A DNA stretch of 64,000 nucleotides from Flavivirga aquatica (GCF_001747085.1 NZ_MDJD01000054.1:1-64000), one strand, 5' to 3'; shown: positions 18,045 through 28,141, counted from the stretch's first letter. Translations and numbers: made by a program. Notes: generated from the letters alone by a model not told the origin.

Positions 18045-18941
18045 ATGAAATGGCAAATTACACTAAAAGACTATCAATTATATTTAAAAATAGAACGTGG
18101 ATTATCTCAAAATTCTATAGATAACTATACCCATGATGTAGAAAAGCTAATTACTTTTTTAGAAGAAAACAATATCAGTCAATCTCCAGTTATTATAACT
18201 TCGGAAGTTATACAGCAATTTATTTATCAAATTGCAAAACAAGTAAATCCAAGATCGCAATCACGCTTAATCTCTGGGCTCAAAAGTTTCTTCAATTATT
18301 TAGTATTTGAAGACTACAGACCAGATAATCCTTTAGAGCTTATTGAGTCTCCAAAAATAGGCAGAAAACTACCAGACACCTTATCTGAAGAAGAAATAGA
18401 TACTCTTATTAAAGCTATTGATTTAAGTAAACCTGAAGGAGAACGAAATAGAGCTATGCTAGAAACTTTATATGGTTGTGGTTTACGAGTTAGTGAACTT
18501 GTGAATTTAAAACTCTCCGATTTATTTTTTGACGAAGGGTTTATAAAAGTTAATGGTAAAGGGAATAAACAACGTTTTGTCCCTATTGTAGCTATTACAC
18601 AAAAATATATTAACCTATACAGAAAAGAGATTAGAACACATTTAAATATCCAAGCTGGTTTTGAAGATACTCTATTTTTAAATAGACGTGGAAAACAATT
18701 AACTAGAGCCATGATTTTTACTATAATTAAACAATTGGCTATAAAAATTGGATTAAAGAAAAATATATCACCTCATACCTTTAGACATTCTTTTGCTACT
18801 CACCTACTACAAAATGAAGCCGATTTAAGATCCATACAGCTTATGTTAGGCCACGAAAGTATTACGACTACCGAAATTTATGTACACTTAGATAAAAGCC
18901 ATTTAACCAAAGTAATTGAAAAGTATCATCCTAGGAAATAG
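18045..18941 (+). CDS. xerD: Tyrosine recombinase XerD
   Basis: 298 residues from the ATG at 18045. With XerC it resolves chromosome dimers at dif. N-terminal SAM-like core-binding domain (about 1-90) and C-terminal catalytic domain with the R-H-R-H-Y set: Arg in YGCGLRVSEL, HTFRHSF, LGHESI and Tyr in TEIYVHL. The frame is open further up to a TTG at 18012, but that TTG is the -33 box of a good promoter, so I prefer 18045. It could also be named XerC; flavobacteria often carry a single Xer of this type. A terminator follows the stop. Confidence 0.9.
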   Translation: MKWQITLKDYQLYLKIERGLSQNSIDNYTHDVEKLITFLEENNISQSPVIITSEVIQQFIYQIAKQVNPRSQSRLISGLKSFFNYLVFEDYRPDNPLELIESPKIGRKLPDTLSEEEIDTLIKAIDLSKPEGERNRAMLETLYGCGLRVSELVNLKLSDLFFDEGFIKVNGKGNKQRFVPIVAITQKYINLYRKEIRTHLNIQAGFEDTLFLNRRGKQLTRAMIFTIIKQLAIKIGLKKNISPHTFRHSFATHLLQNEADLRSIQLMLGHESITTTEIYVHLDKSHLTKVIEKYHPRK

Positions 18942-18972
18942 TATATGGCAATTAGTTATTTCTGGAAAACAA

Positions 18973-18998
18973 AAAATCCAGTTATAAAACTGGATTTT
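18973..18998. terminator. Terminator between convergent xerD and rny
   Basis: Perfect arms AAAATCCAGTT and AACTGGATTTT around ATAA. It sits 31 bases past the xerD stop and 51 bases past the rny stop, and can act on both strands. Confidence 0.8.
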
Positions 18999-19049
18999 CA
19001 TTTCGTTTTTATTTCTAAAAACTATTCTTATTTATTAGTATTACTAGTA

Positions 19050-20624
19050 TTACTTTGCAATATTTACTGCTCTAGTTTCTCTAATTACTGTGACCTTAAC
19101 CTGTCCAGGGTAAGTCATATCTGTTTGTACTTTTTGAGATATGCTAAATGATAAATCTGCAGCTTTTTGATCGTCTACTTTTTCACTTTCAACAATAACG
19201 CGTAATTCACGTCCTGCTTGAATAGCATAAGCCTTTTTAACACCATTAAATCCTAATGCAATATCTTCTAGATCTTTTAAACGTTGAATATAACTATCTA
19301 ACACTTGACGTCTAGCTCCTGGACGAGCCCCAGAAATAGCATCACACACCTGAATGATTGGAGCTAATAAAGATTTCATTTCTATTTCATCATGATGCGC
19401 TCCAATAGCATTACAAACATCGGCTTTTTCATTAAACTTTTCAGCCCATTGCATACCTAATATAGCGTGTGGTGTTTCCATATCTGCTTCGGCATCTGGC
19501 ACTTTTCCTATATCATGTAATAATCCTGCACGTTTTGCTAATTTAGGGTTCAAACCTAGTTCTGCTGCCATTACACCACATAATTTAGCAACTTCACGTG
19601 AATGTTGTAATAGGTTTTGTCCATAAGAAGATCTATACTTCATACGACCTACCATCTTAATAAGCTCTGGATGTAAATTATGAATTCCTAAGTCTATAAC
19701 AGTACGCTTACCAACTTCAATTATTTCCTGTTCAATTTGTTTCTGAGTTTTCTTAACAATTTCCTCAATACGTGCTGGATGTATTCTTCCGTCTGTTACC
19801 AACTTGTGTAATGATAAACGTGCTACTTCTCTTCTTACAGAATCGAAACATGATAGTATAATAGCTTCAGGTGTATCATCTACAATAATTTCGACACCTG
19901 TTGCTGCTTCAATAGCACGAATATTTCGTCCTTCTCTACCAATAATACGTCCTTTAACATCATCCGATTCTATATTAAAAACTGATACACAATTATCAAC
20001 AGCTTCTTCTGTACCTATACGTTGTATTGTATTTATAATAATCTTCTTTGCATCTTGTTCTGCAGTAAGTTTCGCTTCTTCTAATGAGCTTTGCACATAA
20101 GCCATTGCATCATTCTTAGCTTCTCCTTTTAAAGACTCTACTAATTGTTCTTTAGCTTCTTCAGCAGAAAGACTAGAAATAACTTCTAATTGTTGTACTT
20201 GATTTTTATGAAGTTTATCTATTTCATCTTGTTTCTTTTCAAGTACATTTAGTTTATGATCGTAGTGCTTAATCTTACTATCAAGACTTTCATTAAGTTT
20301 TTTACTTTTTGAAAGCTCACTTGAAATTTGCGACTCTTTATCTCGTGTTCTTTTTTCGGCTTCAGCCATCTTCTTATCACGAGATAAAATTACTTTTTCA
20401 TGCTCTGCTTTAAGTTCTAAAAATTTTTCTTTAGCTTGAAGTATTTTGTCTTTTTTAAGACTTTCCCCTTCACTTTTAGCCTCTTTTAGCATTAAAGCTG
20501 CATCTCTTTTTGCTCCTTTAACAAGCTTAGAAGCATTATTTTTTTCTAATGTTTTTGCTATAATAAAGCCAATTACTAGCCCTAATATAACACCACCTAC
20601 TGCAAATATAATTGAGTTATCCAT
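19050..20624 (-). CDS. rny: Ribonuclease Y
   Basis: 524 residues. Membrane-anchored endoribonuclease that starts mRNA decay. N-terminal transmembrane helix (about 5-25), long coiled coil (about 30-200), KH RNA-binding domain ([20 protein letters not shown], about 213-235), and HD phosphohydrolase domain with [10 protein letters not shown] and H-H metal ligands (about 335-430). It ends an operon whose order is ZapB-like, zapA, 6S RNA, rny. Its ATG is 31 bases beyond the 6S closing stem. Confidence 0.96.
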   Translation of the reverse strand: MDNSIIFAVGGVILGLVIGFIIAKTLEKNNASKLVKGAKRDAALMLKEAKSEGESLKKDKILQAKEKFLELKAEHEKVILSRDKKMAEAEKRTRDKESQISSELSKSKKLNESLDSKIKHYDHKLNVLEKKQDEIDKLHKNQVQQLEVISSLSAEEAKEQLVESLKGEAKNDAMAYVQSSLEEAKLTAEQDAKKIIINTIQRIGTEEAVDNCVSVFNIESDDVKGRIIGREGRNIRAIEAATGVEIIVDDTPEAIILSCFDSVRREVARLSLHKLVTDGRIHPARIEEIVKKTQKQIEQEIIEVGKRTVIDLGIHNLHPELIKMVGRMKYRSSYGQNLLQHSREVAKLCGVMAAELGLNPKLAKRAGLLHDIGKVPDAEADMETPHAILGMQWAEKFNEKADVCNAIGAHHDEIEMKSLLAPIIQVCDAISGARPGARRQVLDSYIQRLKDLEDIALGFNGVKKAYAIQAGRELRVIVESEKVDDQKAADLSFSISQKVQTDMTYPGQVKVTVIRETRAVNIAK

Positions 20625-20644
20625 CGTTTTTAGTTAGTTTGTAT

Positions 20645-20836
20645 ATATATAAAAGCCTACACCAGTATAAAGTTTTGTATAAACTCCTTAAAAACAAGTT
20701 TAGGGCTAACAAGCTGATCAAGGGTCTGCTAGGTATTGAAATAAATTCAATACAGCAGCATGCTTTTACAACTTAAACTCACCCTTTTTAAAGAATTAAC
20801 GTTGAGTTTATCAAAAAAAATAACCAATGTAGGCAG
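20645..20836 (-). ncRNA. ssrS: Probable 6S RNA (SsrS)
   Basis: In the zapA-rny gap the minus strand folds into the 6S plan. A closing stem pairs GCCTACA (20836-side) with TGTAGGC (20655-side) and continues for about 12 pairs. A second stem TAAACTCA/TGAGTTTA follows, then a terminal hairpin with CTGCTGTATTGAA pairing to TTCAATAC..GCAG. Length about 182 bases is normal for 6S RNA, which mimics open promoter DNA and binds RNA polymerase. Placement next to zapA is a known feature of ssrS in other bacteria. A weak T-rich tail (TTTTATATATA) follows the 3' arm. Confidence 0.7.
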
Positions 20837-20863
20837 TAACTTTTTAGTTTATTTTAAAGAACG

Positions 20864-21157
20864 TTAAGAAACTAAATAAGAATGTAATAAATCATTAAGC
20901 GCATTTAGCTTTTCTTCTACATGCTCATTTACAGTTTCCTTATCTATAGTTTTCTGTTCTACTTGAGATGCAAACTGTAATGCGCACATGGCTAAAACAT
21001 CTTGTTTATCTCTAACAGAGTAACTTTGCTCAAATTGTTTTATCATAGTTTCAATGTTTTTAGCCGCCTTGCGTAATCCTTCTTCTTGACTCCCCTCAAT
21101 ATTTAAAGGATATACCCTATTAGCTATAGATAGCTTTATTTTAAGCTTCTTTGACAT
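20864..21157 (-). CDS. zapA: Cell division protein ZapA
   Basis: 97 residues. Small FtsZ-ring-associated protein. Seen: an N-terminal strand region (KLKIKLSIANRVYPLNIEGSQEEGLRKAAKNIETMI) typical of ZapA, then a coiled-coil helix for dimerisation (about 50-90). It follows the ZapB-like gene by 15 bases and precedes the probable 6S RNA, the classical ssrS neighbourhood. Confidence 0.88.
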   Translation of the reverse strand: MSKKLKIKLSIANRVYPLNIEGSQEEGLRKAAKNIETMIKQFEQSYSVRDKQDVLAMCALQFASQVEQKTIDKETVNEHVEEKLNALNDLLHSYLVS

Positions 21158-21172
21158 TGAATTTATTTTGCT

Positions 21173-21463
21173 TTAATCTGAGAGTTGAGTGATACAATGA
21201 TCAATATCTCTAATTAATGCGTTTATTTTAAGCTTAGTTTCTTTTTTATTATCGTCACTACCAAGTATTGAGTTTGCCATTTTTAAAACATCATATTTTT
21301 CTTCCCAATCAGCAATATGCTTTTTTTGGTTTAAAATTTCTTGTCTTGAAATTTCTAATTCTTCATTTAATTTCAAATTAGCGCGCTTTAAAACCTCTAG
21401 TTTGTGTAATACTTTATTAATCTTCCTTTCTAAAGAATCTACAATATCTTCAATATTACCCAT
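21173..21463 (-). CDS. Small coiled-coil protein, ZapB-like
   Basis: 96 residues, almost entirely heptad-patterned helix (VDSLERKINKVLHKLEVLKRANLKLNEELEISRQE). No enzyme motif. Its position directly ahead of zapA suggests a role with ZapA at the division ring, like ZapB, but that is inference from context. The promoter is at 21488-21518. Confidence 0.75.
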   Translation of the reverse strand: MGNIEDIVDSLERKINKVLHKLEVLKRANLKLNEELEISRQEILNQKKHIADWEEKYDVLKMANSILGSDDNKKETKLKINALIRDIDHCITQLSD

Positions 21464-21487
21464 TTACAAATTTCAATACTATCTATA

Positions 21488-21518
21488 CAAAGTTAAGACA
21501 CCTTAACATAAATTACAA
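21488..21518 (-). promoter_or_regulatory. Promoter of the zapB-like/zapA/6S/rny operon
   Basis: On the minus strand TTG (21518-21516), a 20-base spacer and TAACTTTG (21495-21488), ending 24 bases before the ATG at 21463. Confidence 0.6.
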
Positions 21519-21694
21519 TTGTTTTTGCATAAAATTTCATAACTAACGGTAATCACTCATAATCAGCACTGTGGCTTGATTTTTGGTTATTACTTTGCAT
21601 ATTCATATCAAATTAATATTTTAGCCATACTACCAAGCCAAATTTAATTCTCTAAATACATAATTTTACAATTCAATTAGGACAACATATTTAT

Positions 21695-23380
21695 ATGAAA
21701 ATAATCTTACCACTTTTTTTAGTTTTATCTATATTTTCTAATGCCCAAAATAACTATCCGCAAGATTACTTTTGTAATCCTTTAGAAATCCCTTTAATAT
21801 TATCTGGAACTTTTGCAGAACTGCGTTCAAATCATTTTCATTCTGGTTTAGATATTAAAACGCAGCAAAGAAGGGGCTTAAAAGTAAAGGCAGCTGCTAA
21901 TGGATTTGTAAGTAGAATAAAAGTATCTCATTACGGATATGGCAAAGCTCTTTATATAACACACCCTAATGGATATACAACGGTGTACGCGCATTTACAA
22001 AAGTTTGCTCCAGAGATAGAGACTTACGTAAAAAAACATCAATATGAAAAAGAATCTTATGAAATCGAGTTATTTCCAAACGCAGAGACCTTACCAGTAA
22101 TAAAAAACACTACTGTAGGTTTTAGTGGTAATTCTGGCGGATCTGGTGGACCTCATTTACATTATGAAATTCGTGATAAGCAAGAACGCCCTATAAATCC
22201 TATGCTTTTTGGTATTGATATAAAAGATAACACCATACCCATTATTAAATCTATTTATGCCTATCCTTTAGATGAAAATGCCTTCATTAAAAAATCTAAT
22301 ACGAAACAAAAATTAAGATTAATTCCTTTAAAAAATGGCGACTATACTGTTGAAAATATTGAAGCTATTGGAAATATTGGTTTTGGTGTTGAGACTATAG
22401 ATAGGCAAGATTTGGCTGCTAATTCTAACGGCGTTTATAATATAAAAACATTCATTAATGGAAAACAAAACTTTGAATTAGATTTTAAACGCTTTTCGTT
22501 TGATGAGACTAAACATATTAATCAACTTATAGATTACGAACATTACACAACAAAAAAACAACGTATTCAAAAATTATTTAAAAGAAATAATCCATTAAGT
22601 ATAATCAAACCAACTTTAAATGATGGATTTATTTCTATCGAAGATAGCACATACTCCGTATATAAAATCAAGGTTATAGACTATAAAAATAATGAGTCTT
22701 GGGTTACCATTAATGTAAAGGGGACTAAAAAAGCTATATCTAAACCAAAAGAAATAAAAACTACGCCCTACTATATTAAAAAAGATCAAGCTATTAATTT
22801 AAAAGAAGGATCTGTTTCTGTTGATTTTTATAAAAACACTTTCTATAATGACTTTTATATTGATTTTAACGTGAAAAATGATACGCTAACGCTCCATAAA
22901 AATATCATGCCTGCTAAAAAGAATTTTAAAATTAGTTACGACGTAAGTAATTATAATAAAAAAGACAAAAGTAAATTATATATTTCCAGATTAATTGGTT
23001 ATAAAAAGTACCCCGCTTATGTCCGTACTAAAAGAACTAATAATGCTTTAACCACTAATACAAAAATATTAGGTACATACGCTCTAGCTATAGATACTAT
23101 ACAACCAGTTATTAAACCTATTAATTTTAAAAACAAACAATGGATTAGTAAATACAGATATTTAAAAATAAAAATAGATGATAAAAAATCTGGGATTTCT
23201 AATTACAGGGCTACTGTTAACGGGAAATGGATATTAATGGAGTATGATTATAAAACAAAAATATTGACTCATGATTTTAATGATGAGATAATTACAGATA
23301 CTAAAAATAATTTAAAAGTAATTGTTACCGATAATGTTGGAAATAATTCTACTTTTGAAGCGTTATTTTATAGGAAATAA
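21695..23380 (+). CDS. M23-family (LytM-like) metallopeptidase
   Basis: 561 residues with a Sec signal (MKIILPLFLVLSIFSNAQ). LytM domain at about 45-170: H49xxxD53 in HFHSGLDIK, His100 in VYAHL and HLH (154-156) in GGPHLHYE. All four zinc/catalytic positions are present, so it may cut peptidoglycan cross-links. The following 390 residues are beta-rich with Ig-like patterns and no recognised domain. The TonB receptor gene starts 12 bases after its stop, so the two are co-transcribed. Confidence 0.9.
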   Translation: MKIILPLFLVLSIFSNAQNNYPQDYFCNPLEIPLILSGTFAELRSNHFHSGLDIKTQQRRGLKVKAAANGFVSRIKVSHYGYGKALYITHPNGYTTVYAHLQKFAPEIETYVKKHQYEKESYEIELFPNAETLPVIKNTTVGFSGNSGGSGGPHLHYEIRDKQERPINPMLFGIDIKDNTIPIIKSIYAYPLDENAFIKKSNTKQKLRLIPLKNGDYTVENIEAIGNIGFGVETIDRQDLAANSNGVYNIKTFINGKQNFELDFKRFSFDETKHINQLIDYEHYTTKKQRIQKLFKRNNPLSIIKPTLNDGFISIEDSTYSVYKIKVIDYKNNESWVTINVKGTKKAISKPKEIKTTPYYIKKDQAINLKEGSVSVDFYKNTFYNDFYIDFNVKNDTLTLHKNIMPAKKNFKISYDVSNYNKKDKSKLYISRLIGYKKYPAYVRTKRTNNALTTNTKILGTYALAIDTIQPVIKPINFKNKQWISKYRYLKIKIDDKKSGISNYRATVNGKWILMEYDYKTKILTHDFNDEIITDTKNNLKVIVTDNVGNNSTFEALFYRK

Positions 23381-23392
23381 ACTTTTACACTT

Positions 23393-25858
23393 TTGAAGAC
23401 AAAACTTTTACTAACCAGTACCATTCTGTTTTTTTCAATAATCGCCATAGGTTTTTCGCAAACCGCAACAATTAGAGGGGTTATTTTAGATGAAAACAAC
23501 CAACCCATTGAAAAAGTAAATATTAAATCTGAAACTAACGGAACTGTTACCAATGAAAATGGTTTCTATATTTTAACAATTCCTGTAAATCAAAATATAA
23601 CTCTTCAATTTACACATATTTCTTATAAAAAAATTATTAGTACTTTTAATTTAAAAAACGGAGAGGAATTTGAATTCAATCCTGTAATGAGTACATCAAT
23701 TGAGCAAATAGCTGCTGTTATTGTAAATAGTAATAGAAAAAAGGAAGTTGAAGGTATTATAACTTTAAAACCTGAAGCTATAAGGAAAATCCCTGGAGCT
23801 AATGCTGGTGTAGAAAATTTATTATTAACGCTTCCGGGAGTAAGCAATAACAATGAATTAAGTACCCAATATTCTGTTCGTGGAGGAAATTACGACGAAA
23901 ATTTAGTCTATGTAAATGGAATTGAAGTATATCGTCCTTTTTTAGTACGCTCTGGACAACAAGAAGGTTTAAGTTTTGTAAATACAAACTTAGTTCAAAA
24001 TGTAGATTTTTCTGCTGGTGGGTTTCAAGCAAAATATGGCGATAAACTATCTTCGGTATTAGATATTACTTATAAAAACCCATACAAATTTGAAGTTAAT
24101 GCCGATTTAAGCCTATTAGGAGGAAGTCTTTCTGTAGAAAATATAAGTAAAGATTCTAAATTTACAGGAATTATTGGAGTACGTTACCGTGACAACAGTC
24201 TATTAGTTAATGCTAAAGAAACAGAAACTAATTTTAAACCTGCATTTGCAGATGCTCAAGGTTATTTCACTTATAAATTCACCGATAAATTTCACCTAAG
24301 TTTTCTAGGTAATGCATCAATTAACAAGTATGATTACGAACCTCTTTCTCGTCAAACTAATTTTGGTACTATAAGTGATCCTTTGTCTTTATTAGTCGTT
24401 TATGAAGGGCAAGAAAAAGACAGATACCAAACTTTATTTGGAGCATTTAAAGGTACTTATTTTGCAAATGACGATTTAACACTACACCTTATAGCATCTA
24501 CATATCATACTACTGAAGAAGAATATTTTGATATTTTGGCACAATATAGATTAGGTGATGTTAATACGGATATAGGTGATGAAAATCTAGGAGAGGTTGA
24601 ATTTAGTGAAGGTGTTGGAAGTCAACTTAATCATGGAAGAAATGATTTAGATGCACTTATTACAAACATTGAACATAAAGGAGATATTAAAATTGATGAT
24701 AATAGAATTGAGTGGTCTGTAAAATATACTAATGAAGATATACGAGACCGTTTAGTTGAATGGGAAGTTATAGATTCTGCTGGGTTCTCTATTAGACCTC
24801 CAAGAATATTCCCTGTTAACGAACAACCTTATGTACCTTATAGTGGTCCTTTAGAACCTTTTAACAACATAAGAGCGACAAATAACACACAAATAAGTAG
24901 ATTACAAGCTTATGCTCAATGGAGTAAACGTAGTACATTAGGAACAAGTGAAGTATGGTATAATGCAGGAGCACGTGTTCACAATTGGTCTGTAAAGGGA
25001 GACGGTATTACGTCTTCAAATCAAACAGTATTTAGTCCAAGAGTTCAATTTGCTATAAAACCTTCATGGGAAAAAGACATGCTTTTTAGACTAGCCGCTG
25101 GTTTATACTACCAACCACCTTTTTATAGAGAACTTCGTGATAGCGAAGGCACTATTCAGCCTAATGTAAAAGCTCAAAAATCAATTCATTTTGTATTAGG
25201 GAATGACTATAGTTTTAAAATGTGGAATAGACCTTTTAAGTTAACAACCGAAGCTTATTTTAAAAACTTATCTGATGTTAACCCATATACATTAGAAAAT
25301 GTACGTATACGCTATAGAGCTAATAACAGTGCAAAAGCTTATGCTTATGGATTAGACATGCGTTTAAATGGTGAATTTGTACCAGGTACAGAGTCATGGT
25401 TTAGTTTTGGCTATTTAAAAACCGAAGAAAACATTAATAATAGAGGATATATTTCTCGCCCTACGGATCAACGTTTAAAGTTTGCTGCCTTATTTCAAGA
25501 TTATGTACCCAATGTACCTAACATGAAAATATATTTAAACTTAGTTTATAATACAGGGCTACCTGGAGGCTCTCCAAGTAATGCAGACCCTTATGATTAC
25601 CAAAACAGATTACCTTCATATAAACGAGCAGATTTAGGGTTACAGTATGTTTTAGTTGATGCTAGAAAACAATTTAACCGTGGCTGGAAGAAACCTTTCA
25701 AAGAGCTTTCTTTTGGATTTGAAATTTTCAATATGTTTGATGTACAAAACTCCATTACCAATACTTGGGTAAGAGATGTTTACAGTAAGCGTCAATTTGC
25801 TATACCAAACTTTTTAACTCCTCGTGTTTTTAACTTGAGAACAACTATGAAATTTTAG
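23393..25858 (+). CDS. TonB-dependent outer-membrane receptor with carboxypeptidase-like regulatory domain
   Basis: 821 residues. N-terminal signal (MKTKLLLTSTILFFSIIAIGFSQ), then a carboxypeptidase-D-like beta-sandwich (about 25-105, TATIRGVILDENNQPIEKVNI), a plug domain (about 120-220, LPGVSNNNELSTQYSVRGGNYDENLVYVNGIEVY) and a 22-strand barrel ending in NLRTTMKF. It imports an unknown ligand using TonB energy. The start codon is TTG; no ATG or GTG would keep the lysines of the signal peptide. No SusD partner follows. Ends 2 bases from the convergent cysteine desulfurase. Confidence 0.9.
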   Translation: MKTKLLLTSTILFFSIIAIGFSQTATIRGVILDENNQPIEKVNIKSETNGTVTNENGFYILTIPVNQNITLQFTHISYKKIISTFNLKNGEEFEFNPVMSTSIEQIAAVIVNSNRKKEVEGIITLKPEAIRKIPGANAGVENLLLTLPGVSNNNELSTQYSVRGGNYDENLVYVNGIEVYRPFLVRSGQQEGLSFVNTNLVQNVDFSAGGFQAKYGDKLSSVLDITYKNPYKFEVNADLSLLGGSLSVENISKDSKFTGIIGVRYRDNSLLVNAKETETNFKPAFADAQGYFTYKFTDKFHLSFLGNASINKYDYEPLSRQTNFGTISDPLSLLVVYEGQEKDRYQTLFGAFKGTYFANDDLTLHLIASTYHTTEEEYFDILAQYRLGDVNTDIGDENLGEVEFSEGVGSQLNHGRNDLDALITNIEHKGDIKIDDNRIEWSVKYTNEDIRDRLVEWEVIDSAGFSIRPPRIFPVNEQPYVPYSGPLEPFNNIRATNNTQISRLQAYAQWSKRSTLGTSEVWYNAGARVHNWSVKGDGITSSNQTVFSPRVQFAIKPSWEKDMLFRLAAGLYYQPPFYRELRDSEGTIQPNVKAQKSIHFVLGNDYSFKMWNRPFKLTTEAYFKNLSDVNPYTLENVRIRYRANNSAKAYAYGLDMRLNGEFVPGTESWFSFGYLKTEENINNRGYISRPTDQRLKFAALFQDYVPNVPNMKIYLNLVYNTGLPGGSPSNADPYDYQNRLPSYKRADLGLQYVLVDARKQFNRGWKKPFKELSFGFEIFNMFDVQNSITNTWVRDVYSKRQFAIPNFLTPRVFNLRTTMKF

Positions 25859-25860
25859 TT

Positions 25861-27006
25861 TTACTGTTCTACAAACTCTTTTAAAACATCAATAACATAA
25901 TCGACTTCTTCTTTAGTATTATATATGCTAAAGGAGAAGCGAATAGATGGCTTCTCTAGATCTTCTTCATTTAAAATTTCAGATAGAACATGCGATTTTT
26001 GTGAACTTCCACTTTGGCAAGCACTACCTTTCGAACAAGCTATTCCTTTTAAATCTAACTGAAATAATAGCATAGCTGCTTTTTTAGGAGGTATGGGTAA
26101 ACATACATTTATAAGTGTATAAGTACTTTTATCTAAATCTGCAGAATTCCCATTAAATGTTACACTTGGCATATTAGTTTTAAGTGTCTTGATAAAATAT
26201 GCTTTTAAATCTTTTATATAACTGTACTCACTTTCAAGGTTATTGTTAGCGTGTTTTAATGCGTCTTCGGCACCAACTATATTATGAACACTCTCGGTCC
26301 CAGCTCGAAGCCCTCGCTCCTGTTCTCCACCTATAATTATAGGTCTTAATCCAGAGTTTTTTCTAATAAAAGCAAAACCTACACCTTTCGGTCCATGAAA
26401 TTTATGAGCTGCTGCTGCTAAAAAATCAACTTGTATGTCTTGTAAATCTAATTTATAATGTCCTACCGACTGTACTGCATCACTATGAAACAAAGCTTTA
26501 TTAGATTTACATAATTCTGCTACACGTTTAATATCTAAAATATTTCCTATTTCATTATTAATATGCATTAGGCTAACTAATGTTTTATCTTCCGTTTGCA
26601 ACAAACGCTCTAAATGTGAATAATCTATATCTCCGTTTTGATTTACGTTTACATAGCTTACTAAAACCTCGTGTTCAGTCTCAAGCTCTTGAACTGTATG
26701 CAAAACCGCATGATGTTCTATTTTAGAAGTTATAATATGAGTAACTTTTAAATCTTTAACTGCACTTTTTATAACTAAATTATCGGCCTCTGTACCTCCA
26801 GAAGTAAATACAATTTCACCAGCAGAAACATTTAAAGAATTAGCTATTGTTTTTCTAGATTGCTCTATTAACGATTTTGATGATCTACCAAAACTGTGCG
26901 AAGATGATGGGTTTCCATAATCATTCTGCATGATTTTTGTCATAGAAGTTATCACTTCGTTTCTCATTTGAGTTGTGGCAGCATTATCAAAATATATAGT
27001 CTTCAT
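25861..27006 (-). CDS. Cysteine desulfurase (NifS/IscS family)
   Basis: 381 residues. PLP enzyme that takes sulfur from cysteine for Fe-S clusters or tRNA thiolation. PLP lysine Lys202 in AAAHKFHGPKG, cofactor motif TSGGTEADN (68-76), and active-site cysteine Cys330 in GSACQSGSSQKSHV. The short loop with extra residues after the cysteine fits the group I (IscS/NifS) type. No iscU or other isc genes lie beside it, so it stands alone. Confidence 0.93.
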   Translation of the reverse strand: MKTIYFDNAATTQMRNEVITSMTKIMQNDYGNPSSSHSFGRSSKSLIEQSRKTIANSLNVSAGEIVFTSGGTEADNLVIKSAVKDLKVTHIITSKIEHHAVLHTVQELETEHEVLVSYVNVNQNGDIDYSHLERLLQTEDKTLVSLMHINNEIGNILDIKRVAELCKSNKALFHSDAVQSVGHYKLDLQDIQVDFLAAAAHKFHGPKGVGFAFIRKNSGLRPIIIGGEQERGLRAGTESVHNIVGAEDALKHANNNLESEYSYIKDLKAYFIKTLKTNMPSVTFNGNSADLDKSTYTLINVCLPIPPKKAAMLLFQLDLKGIACSKGSACQSGSSQKSHVLSEILNEEDLEKPSIRFSFSIYNTKEEVDYVIDVLKEFVEQ

Positions 27007-27173
27007 ACAAGTATAAATGATTATTCTAAAAAATTATTATTTAATACCAATTTAAAAAGAATGAATCGACATGAAACATTTTATAGTTAAATTGATATAA
27101 GGCTCTTTTAGAATCCAAAAATACTTGAAATAAAATTATTATCAATAAGCTACGTTATAAATAACAATTCTAT

Positions 27174-27181
27174 TATTTTTG
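27174..27181 (+). promoter_or_regulatory. -7 box TATTTTTG of the calcium-repeat lipoprotein gene
   Basis: Matches TAnnTTTG and lies 18 bases before the ATG at 27200. An in-frame TTG at 27179 overlaps this box, which argues against using it as the start. No good -33 box is seen. Confidence 0.45.
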
Positions 27182-27199
27182 CCTAAAACCCAATTATCA

Positions 27200-28141
27200 A
27201 TGCGTAAGTTATTTTTTGTATTTATAGTTTTCATAACACCTTTTTACTCATGTGACGATGGTGATATTATAACAGCTGAACTTGATTTTGAAGACACTTT
27301 TCTTGCTTGCGAGGGTGTTTCAGATTTAATCCTTTATAAAACTAAAAATGATCCAGCGGAATCTTTATCTTTAAAAATCTCAAATTTTACTATAGCAGAA
27401 CTTCTTGAAGTAAATGAAAATAATATCTTTGAAAAACCCGTTGAGATAAATGCAACCAATCCTTTTAACTATAGAACCTATAGTAACACAACATTACCTG
27501 CTAATTTATTTTGTAATGACATACCTCTTTCTGATATTAATATTACGCAAGATATTACAAGTACAAGTGGTACCGCTATAATTAAAACCGTATTAACAGA
27601 AGATGATGATGATGGTATTCCTGCTGAAATGGAAGATCTTAATGGTAATGGCGACTTAACTGATGACGATTTTGATAGTGATGGTATACCTAATTATCTA
27701 GATGTAGATGATGATGGTGATAATGTTTTAACTAAAAATGAAAATCCAGATCCAAATAACGATGGAGATTTTAGTGATGCTCAAGATACAGATGGTGACG
27801 GCATGCCTGATTATTTAGATAAAGATGATGATGGTGATGGCGTTGATACCAGAGATGAAGAAAAAGGCACTCCAAATGAAGACCCTACTGATGACATGAG
27901 TAATGAAATAAACGGCGTATCTGTTGCAGATTATTTAAATCCAGTTGTTAATGATAAACTTCCTGCTACAAAATTTAGAGAAAACATACATGTAATTTCA
28001 AAAACCTATACTGTTAGCCTTATTATTAACAATATTGATATAGATATACTATCTCAAGATATATTGGACTTTGGTATTTTAGAGCAAAGTGAAATACCTA
28101 CTGATTTAAAATCAAGAACAGAAAATCCTGGGTTTATTTAA
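27200..28141 (+). CDS. Lipoprotein with acidic thrombospondin-type-3-like calcium-binding repeats
   Basis: 313 residues from the ATG at 27200 (a TTG seven codons upstream lies in the -7 box and was rejected). Lipobox FYSC (Cys18). The middle (about 133-220) is a run of D-x-D-x-D-G repeats such as DSDGIPNYLDVDDDGDNVLT and DTDGDGMPDYLDKDDDGDG, which bind calcium in TSP3-type domains. The flanking parts are beta-rich and unrecognised. Likely an outer-membrane lipoprotein stabilised by sea-water calcium (inference). The last 4 bases overlap the convergent Smr gene. Confidence 0.85.
   Translation: MRKLFFVFIVFITPFYSCDDGDIITAELDFEDTFLACEGVSDLILYKTKNDPAESLSLKISNFTIAELLEVNENNIFEKPVEINATNPFNYRTYSNTTLPANLFCNDIPLSDINITQDITSTSGTAIIKTVLTEDDDDGIPAEMEDLNGNGDLTDDDFDSDGIPNYLDVDDDGDNVLTKNENPDPNNDGDFSDAQDTDGDGMPDYLDKDDDGDGVDTRDEEKGTPNEDPTDDMSNEINGVSVADYLNPVVNDKLPATKFRENIHVISKTYTVSLIINNIDIDILSQDILDFGILEQSEIPTDLKSRTENPGFI

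Noticed and set aside
18314-18712. Minus-strand open frame of about 130 codons
   Set aside because: Antisense shadow of xerD with no recognisable protein features.
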